Positions 13,203-25,200 of a stretch of 64,000 nucleotides of DNA are shown in pieces. The stretch comes from Pseudisothecium myosuroides. Taxonomy: Eukaryota > Streptophyta > Bryopsida > Hypnales > Lembophyllaceae. Below the pieces are notes generated by a model. That model did not search any database, had not been told where the DNA came from, and saw nothing but the letters and a program-made list of their open reading frames with translations. The position numbers were made by a program, and so were the translations under genes. Positions within the stretch are counted from its first letter, which is position 1, and the number at the start of each line of letters is the position of its first letter. Where the stretch lies: positions 6,141,296 through 6,205,295 of the forward strand of contig OX637292.1 of assembly GCA_951799445.1 (NCBI GenBank), written 5' to 3'.

Positions 13203-13515
13203 TCATGAAAAGGCACTCAGCTCAGCTGAATCTAGCTTGAACCGCCTTTCCATCATACTAAGTACCACTCCATGGTAATTAGTAACTTCAATTTTGGTAG
13301 ATTGGAAGATTTTCATGACAGTTGCACTTTTCAAGGTGGGCGTCTTGAAACCTAAATCAACACCAGTTGAAGTTTTAGAGCTTTGTGCAGTCACTCTGAA
13401 TCGCATCAATCTTACAAAATTCACATTCAATCCTCCAGAAATGAGCTTCAAATGGTTCACTAACACCAACTGCTCACAACTCCGTGGCAGTATTATATTA
13501 TCCTAAATCTCTTGC
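13203..13515 (-). CDS. Possible terminal exon of an unknown gene
   Basis: An open minus-strand frame of about 104 codons follows a candidate acceptor (GATTTAG|GATAAT near 13508) and ends at 13203. The peptide is evenly mixed, with few Cys or low-complexity runs (LPRSCEQLVLVNHLKL at its start, MERRFKLDSAELSAFS at its end), more protein-like than its neighbours. No ATG fits a complete gene, so it would have to be the last exon of a spliced gene. Family not recognised. A chance open frame remains possible. Confidence 0.3.
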
Positions 13516-14611
13516 CAAATTCAAAAACCTAGAAACAACTTATAAATTGCAAATTATCTCATTCATCTCTACAACTACAGTACTGTTCTTACTGAAATTT
13601 TCAAAGCTATGTATCTCTTCCTCATGGGTTAAATCTCACAGTACCCACTAGCATTCATGTGCAATATAAATTCCTACTCTCAAATCTTTGTAGTCCTATT
13701 ATACCTAAGTTATCTCCCCTATGGATATTAAGTCATCTTTCAGAAAGCCAAGGTTATAACTTATTGTCAACAAGTTGAAAGAAGAAGGCTTACCGTGACT
13801 TTAGGCCAAATGAGGGGAGTGTCTTTCTTACGAATAACAGCACCCCAAACCAGTCAACAGCTCGAAACCATGCATGAGTTTTGGGGTGCTCTACTCCGTC
13901 ACACTTAACATTGATAACATTACTTAAATTGAATTCGATGTTCGAACACATAAAATGTCACTTCCTATACAGAATTCTAACTTTATTTCCTGTCAACACT
14001 AATCCTCTCCATTGTAGATTGCAACTAAAACAAGATTTAAAGTTGATATTCAATGCTAAGAACATGCATGGCGGTTTGTGAGTTGGCCAACGCTTCTCTT
14101 CTTGTTGTAGCTATCAATACATCCCACCTAACATGGGCTCAAGATTGTACACAAAGAATCTGAATTCCTTCTCCAAGGGTGTTGGGGCACCTATTCAAGA
14201 ATATAAATTGCAAAAGACAATCAACAAGTATCTAGCCGCACAACACAGCATAAATGTATATTTACATCAATATCGACATTTCCTCTGCAAACAAGGCTGG
14301 AGCATTTAAAGAGAGAGTGTCTCACCAGCGTCATGAAAAGGACAATCGGACAGCATCTCATATATCAGAACCTCATTAGTCCACCTATTTACAGCAGTCC
14401 ACATCATCAAAGCAATAATGATGGACACGTGTATGTGAGGAATAAAATGAGGTATACGGGCTCAAGAATCAGAAACATACCACAAAGATAACGCTCAGGT
14501 TATACACAGGAAAAGATCTATACCTATGGAAAATGATTTACAAAGAGAGGCCAACATCTATCAACAGAGGCCATACTATACACACCATGAAACAACCGTG
14601 AACGAAGAACT

Positions 14612-14905
14612 CTAAAACCCTGAAACCGTGAACAAGCTAGACAGGTTTGTAGCAAAGGTTATATGTTTCTTCTCCCAAGGTTCGACAAGAGAGGATCTCT
14701 GATGGGCATCTCTATAACAAAAAGTCGACAATACTGCATTATCCCCACCAAAACCTTTCAAACTAGATGCGGAGACCTGCAATTCTTTGAAGGCCACTTC
14801 AGCATCAGAGCTGACTAACGTCCTGTGAAGAGCCCAGTGATAAATCTGATTCTTTGCACATATGACGCCCTCAAGCAGGTGCCCTAATTGAATTCGACGA
14901 AACCT
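14612..14905 (-). CDS. Possible exon fragment, unknown product
   Basis: About 97 open codons on the minus strand after a possible acceptor (GTGCACAG|GTTTCG), ending at a TAG at 14612. A TATA-like CTATATAAG sits about 30 bp upstream on the same strand, which would instead suit a transcription start here. The two readings conflict. Family not recognised. Confidence 0.2.
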   Translation of the reverse strand, partial: RFRRIQLGHLLEGVICAKNQIYHWALHRTLVSSDAEVAFKELQVSASSLKGFGGDNAVLSTFCYRDAHQRSSLVEPWEKKHITFATNLSSLFTVSGF

Positions 14906-15508
14906 GTGCACTCCTCAAACTCTATCAATTTCTTATATAGTGGAGATTCTGTACTGATTGCAGGTTGGCAAGTGCAGCAGATCAACAAGGTAAGTAGATG
15001 GACATACTCAATCATCAATTTCTACCAGTGACCTAACCTTTCTTTGCCATGGCTTCACATGCATTTCAGAGACTCATGAATGATATGATCTGTTGCCTAG
15101 GAAAGGGGAATGTACTCTAAAAACTAGTTGCTGGGCTGTGAGAATGTCTGACTCTAGCACCCCGTGACTAGTTATTGCCGAGATCTTATTGCATTAACAC
15201 TCCAATTGAATCGAGAGCTTTGAGAGAATCAACAGAACTCCAAGTAATGTTCTATCGAAAGTTGATGATTAGGAGATGGCCTTTTATAACTGCAGTTGGT
15301 GGATGTGGAAACGTTGCAACACATTTGTATATTCAATACCCTAAAAACTTGCAGGTGAGTTCCGACGTCGCTTTTTCTAATCGTCTCCACCTTTGTTCCA
15401 CATGTCCAAGGTGGGAACTCCGTGGACAAGCAACTGAAGGCTCTGAAGGGATTAACTTATTACTGTCAACCACTTACAATACATACCTACAACCATGTTG
15501 ATCCTTAC

Positions 15509-15990
15509 TTACAGTGATAAGCAGTGCGTTCGGAGCGGCACAAGTGGCGCCTTCTCTTGCTCCATCCAGTGTTGTGGCTTGAGAACGGGCTCATCCTTTC
15601 TTCTCACTCCATCCTGCAGGGATGTTTCGTCTTCAGCTTTCACCAGAGGATCCAAGTTACAATGGGCTTCCAACCGCACGCACACCTTCTCCCACCTCCG
15701 AATCACTCTAAGCAATAAATCGTTCGTGTTCTCGTGTCTCTCCAATAAGCCTATCTTCTTCAAAATCGGACCCATTTTATGAGGAGGTAAGCCCATTTCA
15801 TAATCTACCTTGGTAGGGGATGGACCCGCCTCACAAAAGTTGCTTCCGGGGATGTCCAGTATCCCTATACTTGATGTAGCAAACACCACGGTGCTCTGAT
15901 CTTGTACACTCACTTCCTCACCCTCGGACAATGAAATCTCTTTACGTTTCTTGTTCTTCAAATCCAGCCAACGCTCCAGCTCACTTTCCC
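15509..15990 (-). CDS. Possible exon, charged unknown protein
   Basis: After a candidate acceptor (TTCTGCAAG|CCAGGG) the minus strand stays open for about 160 codons to a TAG at 15509. The peptide starts GESELERWLDLKNKKRKEI, then an acidic Ser-rich stretch, then an amphipathic region around LKKIGLLERHENTNDLLLRV, a plausible helical segment. It may be the continuation of the frame at 16140-16658, but that frame closes with TAG immediately before a consensus donor, so the join is not proven. Product unknown. Confidence 0.3.
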
Positions 15991-16139
15991 CCTGGCTTGC
16001 AGAACAAACGAGAAAACGATCAAAATAGAATCATGATGATCAAAGTCTACAGATGCAAAGACAGAAAAGACTGGAGAAGTGGTGAACACTACACAAGGGA
16101 TGGAAGTTCGTGAACCCCAAATTAGATACGAAATAGTAC

Positions 16140-16658
16140 CTAAGTTTCGGCGAAATATTTCCTGCATGCTAGAAGTAGTCCGTCGATGTTGTCTGTTGCA
16201 GCTGGATGAACGGCAGCCCAACGTGGGTGAGGAACGAACGTTTCCTTCCTCCAATGACATGTAGCCACTTCATAAGCCGCCCAGTTCACCTTCAAATCAC
16301 GTCGAACTTGAACAACTACACCTCGGGCAAATGTTTCCGAGATTTGGCGCAGGACAATATCATCGACTTGATGCACTTTTCTAAACAGGTCGACAAGAAA
16401 AAGTCGCAGACTTGTATCTCGACTAAATCCACACGTCAAGCCCTGTATCAAATCCAAAAGCAAGCTGTAGTCCTCAACAGAAACGTGGCCCTTTTTCAAA
16501 ATCTTTTTCAAGTATTGACCTCCACAGAGGTGGGGTCGAGTTTGTCTCAGAACAATACCCTCTCCTGGTAGTCCGACCACATCTCGGAACCATTCGAAGC
16601 TCCCCTGTTCGAAAGCCATCTGCGCCAACACAGAAGCAAGGTTTGTAAATCCTTCCAT
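16140..16658 (-). CDS. Unknown helical protein, 172 aa
   Basis: One-exon frame from an ATG at 16658 to TAG at 16140. Composition is strongly protein-like: alternating hydrophobic and charged helices, for example YLKKILKKGHVSVEDYSLLL and LRLFLVDLFRKVHQVDDIVL, then a Trp-rich end (WAAYEV, HWRKE, HPRWAAVHP). The helical pattern faintly recalls death-fold (DED-like) helical bundles, but I cannot name a family. The frame stays open upstream through a palindromic MITE (16710-16786) to an ATG at 16800, so the element could supply an alternative N-terminus. It may be one exon of a longer minus-strand gene or a pseudogene remnant. Confidence 0.45.
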   Translation of the reverse strand: MEGFTNLASVLAQMAFEQGSFEWFRDVVGLPGEGIVLRQTRPHLCGGQYLKKILKKGHVSVEDYSLLLDLIQGLTCGFSRDTSLRLFLVDLFRKVHQVDDIVLRQISETFARGVVVQVRRDLKVNWAAYEVATCHWRKETFVPHPRWAAVHPAATDNIDGLLLACRKYFAET

Positions 16659-16709
16659 GTAGAAGAGCCAATCAAATCGAGTACTATGTCGTGATATTGT
16701 TGTACAGTA

Positions 16710-16786
16710 CAGTGCCCTTCCAAAAAAATTTGCGACTACTCTCTCACCCAAAAAGAATTGGAGCAAATTTTTTTGGAAGGGCATTG
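16710..16786. mobile_element. 77-bp CAGT-ended hairpin MITE (Tc1-like ends)
   Basis: Starts CAGTGCCCTTCCAAAAAAA after a TA and ends TTTTTTTGGAAGGGCATTG before a TA. The arms are about 24 bp with a single mismatch, leaving a loop of about 29 bp. CAGT ends with a TA target duplication are typical of Tc1/mariner elements. Its reverse strand is open in the frame of the neighbouring 172-aa protein. Confidence 0.85.
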
Positions 16787-17544
16787 TATAAGAAATGGGC
16801 ACAAGCTATTTTTTCAATGATAAACACACTGGTGCTAAGTTGTCATAAAAATCACAGGAATCAAAATCAAGAAAATATCTCCAATTTCTGGACATTAAGG
16901 AATTCCAACCGTACTCGGTTACATTACAAGCTAAGCTGATGGACAATTTTAGCATAAAATCATTCTAAAGAAATGCCGAAGTTACAGTACTTATGCCGTA
17001 CTTATCAATTATTGAATCAACCAACTATTTTTTACTCACTTAGTCTTCTGCCACTGTCTTCATTTGAAGCACCGAAGGATGCATGAGAGGGTCCAAGTCA
17101 GAATTCAAATCCACAACTTCATTCGTCACTTGAATTGGCATAGAACAACAGAAAAAGTCCTGCTGCACGATTAATGAAAATTCTTTGAGACAGTGCACGA
17201 ACATAATAGAGTTAATTGTGAAGTGTGTGCAAGACGGGACCAGTAGCTGGAGTTTGGGAAAAACACGGGACCAAACTCCCTGGAGCACCCAAACTCAAGT
17301 CTAATTGAGTTTGGTGCTGTCTTTGATTTGTTCTATTCTTAGTTAAGCCTTCCTCTGACACAGGTTCACAAACACAGGATAACTTTACAATTAACTCTAA
17401 TGTAATTCAATTAACGTAACAAGAAACACGTCCGAAATTGACAAGCTATTGTGCTTCGAAAGCGTTCAGGACTGCGGAGAGCAAGACGGAGCACTGAAGA
17501 CTAGAACGCACACAGAAGAAAACAGGGGAAGGCGACGGCGATGG

Positions 17545-17592
17545 CGGGATTGATATGGCGGGACTGATATGGCGGGACTGATATGGCGGGAG
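17545..17592. repeat. 14-bp tandem repeat, about 3.3 copies
   Basis: TGATATGGCGGGAC is repeated head to tail, the last copy ending GGGAG. It lies in GC-rich sequence between coding-like fragments. Confidence 0.85.
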
Positions 17593-17659
17593 AGGATGAT
17601 ACCGTGTAGATACGAAACGGGTATCAATTGGTGTTCTGGCAGTTGGAGAATTGTCCATG

Positions 17660-18170
17660 TGAATGTTATTGATACCCTCCGTTCCCTAAACGGGTATCAG
17701 GAGGGCTTCTTACTATTGTCTGTGAGAATGTCCGACTGCAGGTCGAACGATGCTTTCCAGATTCTTTCCACATTGGGGTACCGGTCGCCGCCCGAATCAT
17801 CTCTTCGACCTTCGGTAGGACCATCAAAAAACATTCCCTCAACGTCCTCCGACCACCGGTCGTCGACATTTTCTTCTTCACGGCGACTATCGCCCTGTCT
17901 TGCATATCAGCGTTGAAAACACTTTTGCAGAGTAATTTGCAGCTCCTTCATGGAGCTTCCGCGTCGAGCACCACGAGCGACGACCGATAGTGGCCTGGTG
18001 AATTCAAAGGTGCGAAAGAAGACACCACCGAGGTTTTGAAGTCTCTCCTCTTTGCCGACTTGATCGAGCGCGATACGATGGCCTGGAGCGATGTCGAGGA
18101 TGTGGATGTCTCCAAGGGCATCTACGTAGTGTGTGGCCAACTCTGGTCTGGTAAAGAATGATCACCTCGT
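17660..18170 (-). CDS. Coding-like minus-strand fragment, unknown product
   Basis: From a candidate acceptor (TTTACCAG|ACCAGAG near 18155) the minus strand reads PELATHYVDALGDIHILDI and on for about 80 codons to a TGA near 17907. The same frame then stays open for another 70 codons of hydrophilic peptide (for example REEENVDDRWSEDVEGMF). Codon use and composition look coding on both sides of the stop. This fits either a broken gene with a premature stop or two exons with an unseen junction. No family recognised. It could also belong to the 5' region of the kinase on the opposite strand. Confidence 0.3.
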
Positions 18171-19288
18171 GACGGAAGTCTTTGAGTTTTTTCGAATTCG
18201 ATCAGATCTTGGAATCTTCGTTTGATTTTTGGTTTTTGTTAATTTTAGAAAGTGGTGACGGATTGTTAGGCTTCTGTCGTTGCATGAATTGTAATCAGAT
18301 TTCGTTTCCAGAGTTGTACATGATTTCGCTTGCGGCAGCTTTAGGAATTAGTACGAGCGTTTTTTAGATGCGGTGTTGCAATTTGTTTCTAGGCGTTTTT
18401 TTGTTCGCAAGTCTTTTTCACATTGCAGAATTTGGTGCAGTTAACATCCTTTTAACCCCTACCGGACCTAGAAGCCCGAATTAGGCTTCAATTTTTTAAC
18501 GAGGTTTTGAGTAGGCCGTTTGTGGATTTTCTTTTGTATTTTTAGAATTGATTAACGCACGCAATGTTCTTCACTGATCCTGGTATCAAGGTTTTTGGTA
18601 AAGTTAGGCTGTTCTAAGATTTTTGGTCTTGAAATGTAAGCAGATTTGCAATGGGGAATTGTAATTGAGTAGGTCAAGCATAGGGAGACCTCCCCATTCA
18701 GTTCTTTGAAATTGTTCTATATTTTAATGCATAAGCATCTTGCAAAAGCAAGTGCAGGTACATGATTATACGGAGGTGTCTTGATGATTTGCATCATGCT
18801 CCAAGATCAATCTCCCTAGGATGTTGTCTGAGTTTACTGGATAATTTTACTGGAAATCATCTGGTAGTGATATCAAATTTGACCTCATTTTAATTTTATT
18901 TTTTCAAAATTATATTGGTCATTGGTTTAAAACTATTAATTCAATCGGTTAATGGAAATGCTCCCCTGAATGAGTCAATTTAATATTGTGAGTACATAGT
19001 CTAAAGTTTAAGATGAAGGGAACTTTGAAGAGCGTAGGGGAAGGAAAATGGACACTTTAGGGAGCGGACATAAGCCTCCTTGAAGAGCAGGCACTCGTGT
19101 TTTTCTTGTATTATTCTCGATGATCCTCCATAGAAAATTCTACTTGATCCGATGCAGCATGAGAATAGGAGATGTAGAGTATAATTCACCTGTTCAAGAA
19201 TTCGTTGAAGAATGCAGTGCTTTGCAGATGTTTTTCTATTGTGAACATTGTTAAGAGCGGTCATCCTGACTCCAAATTTCATGTACAG
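18171..19288. other. Region upstream of the first visible kinase exon
   Basis: The kinase gene to the right must have at least one more 5' exon here or further left, because its first visible exon enters in phase 1 and has no Met. I could not pick it out. A repeat at 18650-18860 (AGTAGGTCA...GGGAGA.CTCC) recurs at 23245-23470 inside the kinase gene. A TTAACCCCTACC end lies at 18462. Confidence 0.4.
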
Positions 19289-22200
19289 TGGGTCCCCGGT
19301 ACAAGTTGCAAGCGCACGTTGGTTCAGGCTCTTATGGGGATGTGTGTCGCGCAGTGGATTTAGAATTTGGCCAAGCTGTGGCACTCAAGGTGAAATCTGA
19401 TCTCCTATGCTTTGTAAATGTGTGGGCCCTGTCTCTCTGAGAATGGTAGTGCTGTGGTATGAGAATTCTGGTCAGAGTTCTAGAAGTTTTTGACAAATTT
19501 TAGAAGTTTTTGACATATCACTGTTTTTTTCTTCTTTGATGTTCAACAGAGAGTGCCAGATGTATTCTTTTGCCAATTGCTGGCCAAACGTGTGCTCCGG
19601 GAAGTATGCATTATGCGGCGTCTTATCTATCCTTATATCATTTCATGTAAGCCCTCATACTGGGAAGCGAGTACTACTGGTGCTGGTTAATTAAGTATGG
19701 AGGTAGTTGTCTGTTTTTTTACATTAGTGTGTTGGTAACAAGAAGGTGTCTCTATTTGCAGACACTCGCTAATAGAAACGTATAATTATCATTTGTCTCT
19801 TCAGTACAATTCTCTGTCTAATCCTCACAGATTGAAAAATTCAATAAAAGTATTTGACAATCTTAGAACACCACTATCCCTATTGCCTTATGTAAAAATT
19901 CTACTCGACATAAAAAATCTGTTCTTTGAAATGATGGCCCAACATATTAATATTGCTTTTTAAAACAGGACTCATTTTGTTTGGACGGTAAAATTCTCTT
20001 CTTTTTCAGACCATTGCTTAGTCTCTCTTCTTGGGGTAGAGACAATAAATGTGTTGATACCCAAGTGGGATTGACATTGCAGTGACAGATGTCTTCACAT
20101 CAAAGAATTTGGAGAAACCCGACGCGACGGACTTGTATATTGCCACTGAATTTGCGGAATGGTACGATCTGGTTCTTAAAAATTATTTGATTGTAGTTCT
20201 AAATTTTAGAGACCTACCCTCTGAAGGATATTCTAGAAAGTCTGACCGCAATATAATTGGTAGGTTTTATGTTAAATATTGTCCTATATGGCATTACAAT
20301 TAGAAGAATTTACTGCGGCTAGACTTTCTAGAATGCCTCAGGGTGGCTTCTACTAGTGTTATGGTTGTGTTGATTTTAAATCACCTTTTTGAGTTAGAAT
20401 CGTGGATCAACAAACATTTAATTTCAAGCTAAATGGGTGCAAAATTGTGAGTACTATCAGTGGCGATTTGTACCATCAAGAGGAGCCTATGTCAGCAGAA
20501 ACGGTTCGGGCTCTCATCTGGCAGCTGCTTGTATCAGTTCGCTACATGCATGCCTGTCATGTGTGGCACAGGTAAGTAATTCTTGTTAAACCCTGCTTTA
20601 GTACTTCAAGGAGCCAAATTTTGTGAAACGGTTTGGTTTCTTAAATCTACCATTACATTCTTGAACGGATCTCCCAAAACTTTGGGCTCATTTGGACTCA
20701 TTTGCTAATCCAAGAAAGAACCACGATATTTAAGATGCTGCAATCTTCTAACATCTTTTTCCTTTGATACACATCCTCTTGCGTCTTGAGTAGTTAAGAT
20801 TTTCGAGAAGGAAGCCCCTGACATCAATCACTTCCAAGAGCTCCCTGACAGTAGCTCTTGGGTTGACACTTGCGAGCTAGCAGAAGTAGCATGTTCTTGC
20901 ACACTATTCTTAGGCATATCGATGGAATTCGAATCATATCTTGTTTTTTCAAATGTTGTCTGACAAACATTAAGCTGGGTGCACTTTCTGAACAATTTAA
21001 GATTGTTATGAGGTACATCAAATGACTTCGTGACATAGTAAATTTTTTGGTCCGCACGACATCCGTGAGACGTGGGTCTAACTGTGGCAGGGATATCAAG
21101 TCTGAGAATGTTCTCCTTACGGGAAAGTTGCAAGCTAAGTTATGTGATTTTGGGCTTTCGCGATCAGCCCTTGAGGTGCGTGGAATCTGCAAGCTTTTTC
21201 TCATGACCTAGAGATATCTTGTTTACATTACAGAAAAACTTTGCAATTTTGGTCCCTAAGTTCCCAAGAATTGATTACTTATTAGTCAAAAAAGCCAATA
21301 CGCTAATCAAGATTCAGAGTCTGTGCCAGTCAGATGTACTTGTTGTCATGTTGTGCAGTCTGCCATCGTACAAAACCAAAGTTCTTATGGGGTGTTGCAA
21401 TAGGGAATACAAGGAACTAAATGGTCCAATTGCCTATGGGCTGTCTTCTGAGGAAGTTGTATTTGGGACTCATGTCGGCGTTCCATGTATTTTCATCTCG
21501 GAGCGCTTTTAGTAACTAGATAATATTATATTTATGCTCTGTGCTTCCACTCAGACTTCAAGTTACATGGATGCGAAACCGACTACCGGGCGCAGGAAGC
21601 GACCCGTTCTGACCAGACAATACACCAAGACAGTAAGTGCGGTTTTCATTGACCCAGTGTCCTTTTCTGATAATCTACAAACTAGTTTTTGATTAGAGAT
21701 TGCGTTTGTAGATTTCTATTTGCATGTAAATTGACGAAATCCTAGATAGACTTCTAACATAACTTCTTATTCGTGTTCACGCTAGCTTAACCCCTAAATA
21801 CCGAAGTGGCCAAAAGAGTTGCTTTCATATTTATTCCAGTTGAAAAAGATCTTTTAGGAAGGTTCAAGGAAAACAACAAAATGCATCAATAGAACGAAGG
21901 AAATGCTTTCCATTTTTTAACGATAGAAATACGTTTTGAAAGCTACTATAGTTGACTATTGGCTTCTAAAGTGGACTTTCTACTTTTAGTTTAGGCACTC
22001 GGTTTTTTAAGAGATTCCACAAATTGTCTTTGCACAGGTAGTTACTCCAAGCCACCGTGCACCTGAGGTGGTTATGTCTCAAGGCCAATACACATCTGCG
22101 ATTGATGTGTAAGTTCAAACCTGTATTTGATTGCGTCTCTTAGCCATTCAAAGGTTCTTTGACTTTGTAGAATCCGCTCTTCTTGTGCAAATTTGTATGC

Positions 22201-25200
22201 CATGCATGCTTATAACTTTGACTCAGATAAATAGTTGTCTACGTGTCAGACACCCTATCTCCCCAGCCATCCATACTTTTGTTATTTACCTAGAATCTCC
22301 GACTCTTTTCAAAATATGTTCGTTTGTTGTATCTACCACTTTGAAATCATTTCTTGTTTCGTACGCTCCTGATTGGTGTGTTTCAGGTGGTCAGTTGGTT
22401 GCATCTTTTGGGTACGCTCGTCAAAACCATTTAAACTTCCTGATGTAGAGTTTGAAATAGGTGTTCTTGAATCTTCTCATTACAGTATGTTGAGATTTTT
22501 GTCAGCTGCATTGGAAAGTTTGAAAATAAGGAGGTGAAACCAATCCAGAGTCAGAATAGTTTCTAATGCTTGTCCTTTGGTAGTGTTTTGACCTGATATC
22601 ATGTGAACTTATTGACTTGGTAGATGTTATCCATGAATCATTCGAATGATTCACATGTGGCATGTCCAGCTACTCAAATGCTGTACGTGTTTTCATGTGA
22701 TTCAGGAGCTTCTGATGCGGCAAAGTAATCAACACCGTGGTCTTCAAACGAAACCTCTTTTTGGTGTGCGGTACGAGTTCAGTCCTTGTCTATTGTGTAA
22801 TCGGCCTTGAAGATGCTGAGCTTTTGTGATGTTCTGACTGTTTCACCGCTAATTATAGTTTTCGGATTTGTAATATCCTGCTTTTCTCTCAAAACGGAGG
22901 CAAAATTTAGACCAAGGAATGACATTTTGAAACTTGGACCAGGAATCTGTTCAAGCTATGATTGTAGAAGTACAAGAATTCATTCATTATTGAATTGGGA
23001 AAAATTTAGCTTTACTATCTTAATCTGTATGTTTTGTTCCATTCTTATGGCTTTGGCTGCTTTGACATCCATCCTCAGTGGAGAACCAACCACTCCATTA
23101 AGAGGTGAATCGTATAACAGCGATATTTCATCAGAGCTACACGATCAGGTGCCACCACGGAAGCTGCCCTTGTTCTGCATTGACTTGCTTCATGTCAAAT
23201 GAATACCTCTAAAATATAGACTCTAAAGTGATTTTGACCATTACAGGGAGATGTGCAAATGGGAGGATGATGATTAAGTAGGTCATTAGTAGGGAGATCT
23301 CCACATTGATTTCCTTGAAATTGTTGAAATATTGTGAATTGAATACTCTAAATAGTGACATAAGTATCTTATATGGAGGTACGAGTAGGTGATTACTGGA
23401 GGTTTTCCTAGTGAATTGTCTCGTGCTTATCTTCCTTCCCATGGTTAATCTCTCTGTGATGTTGTGTACAATTCTTTACACTGTCTATATACACTTTGAA
23501 CCGTGTTCTTGGTGTTTTGCATTTAAATCTTTCGTTGGCCACATCCTTCACTTGTTCTTCGTTGCATTATAAGCTGAATACTCTTTTGGTGCTGACACTT
23601 CACGTTACAGTTGGATGTAATTTTCAACGTGATTGGCACTCCTTGCTGGAAAGACATCGAGAGTGTCCCTGGCGAACATTGGCGAGCGTACCTGAAGAAG
23701 GTACCGGGAAGGGTGAGGCCTCGTAGCTCAATCTGTCTTGTGTTTGCTGGGGCAAGATTTTACCGTTTCGCAGGGTTAAGGTAGATGACACTACGGTATA
23801 TGCGTCCCTTTAAGCATTTTAACCAATGTTTAGGGGGGTGATTCTTGGGAGGTGTGGAGAGATCTTTGGGTATAAGAACCAAATCTGTTTTCACCAGATT
23901 TTTATCACTGCATGAATTTTTTATGTAATTTCAATGTCGGAGATTGTAGACCACTACAAGTGACAGTAGACAACCCTATTTCCATGCAAGGATCATTTGC
24001 CATAGACATAGACATTTACCTAAGTCACCCTTACACCACTTTCTAATAATTCCAACCAAGTGCACGAATAGATGAGTTGCTGTCAGAAACAAAGGTCAGT
24101 GTCGGAGACAGGATCAGGCTACTAACGATTTTAGTATCCTCTACATTACTCTTAAGTTTGAAAAGCTTCATCGTCGATTGAGTTTTATGGGTTCACTCAT
24201 TCGTCACAATTCAGGTTGTCTGTTGAATCTTTGTTGAAGTTGATACAACACTGATATTTCATACTCGCAATGATATCTCGCTCTTTTTAGTGTTTACTTT
24301 TCGCAGCATCTGTTCTGTCGCAACTTGGAACGCATTGAAGGTCTTGATTAGGAAGAGTAGCTCACCTTGTAATCATTTATGCTTTCAGGCAGGAAACATT
24401 GTGAAACAATTATCGGGATTAGTGGATGACAATGCGTTGGACCTACTGCAACGAATGTTAGCATTCGCACCTCAACGACGCTGCTCGGCTGATGAGGCTC
24501 TCTTCCACACCTACGTGAGCAATCTTTCTTTTGAGATTCTGATTTTCTTGGTATCTTATGAGAGGTTCCACATTTTATGAATCTCAAACTTTTACAATCG
24601 TTTACTTAAGCTTTTTGACTAATATGATTTACGGACTGGAAAACTTACAAACTTGAGTTGATTGATTGATTATTTGAATTATTGGAGGAGTTATTGGGTA
24701 TTAAACAATGTTGAAACAATCTTCGTAAAATTTCGTATTCCATTCAGAGAACAGATATTGGGGTTTCATGATGCGAATTTCAAAAAGTCACGCAGGGTTT
24801 CATGACGTTGTGAGGCAGGTATAATTTGAAATGATTCTCAACGCGTGATTTTTCTGGCTTATAAAATAGTCTCATCCTGTGGGCTGTTGCAGTTCAAGGG
24901 TATGAACAAATCGTTAGATGTCTTGCCGTACCCGTCAGCAGGAAGGGGACCGTCGACTCTGCCTGACAATCCAGTCTGGAAGACTACCGAGCCTGCCGTT
25001 GCCCTTGGCCTACTGGAGGTAAATATTTCGTCTTTAGGTGGGGAACACACAATACAAGAAGCGTGGACATAAAGTGAAGGATACTATTTGCGTCACTATA
25101 AGCATTTAATTAATATGTAGGAGTGTGCGTGAACATAAGACTGGGAGAGATCACTTTGGTTTCAAGAGCCAAATCTGTTGAGATTAAATGTGTATGAAAT

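Noticed and set aside
15175..15501. 108-codon plus-strand frame with a good donor (TTGCAG|GTGAGT)
   Set aside because: No matching upstream or downstream exon, and the peptide shows no family features.
22807..23202. 131-codon frame in the kinase gene
   Set aside because: Only its last part (23079-23148) fits the kinase as exon 10; the rest is intron sequence that happens to be open.
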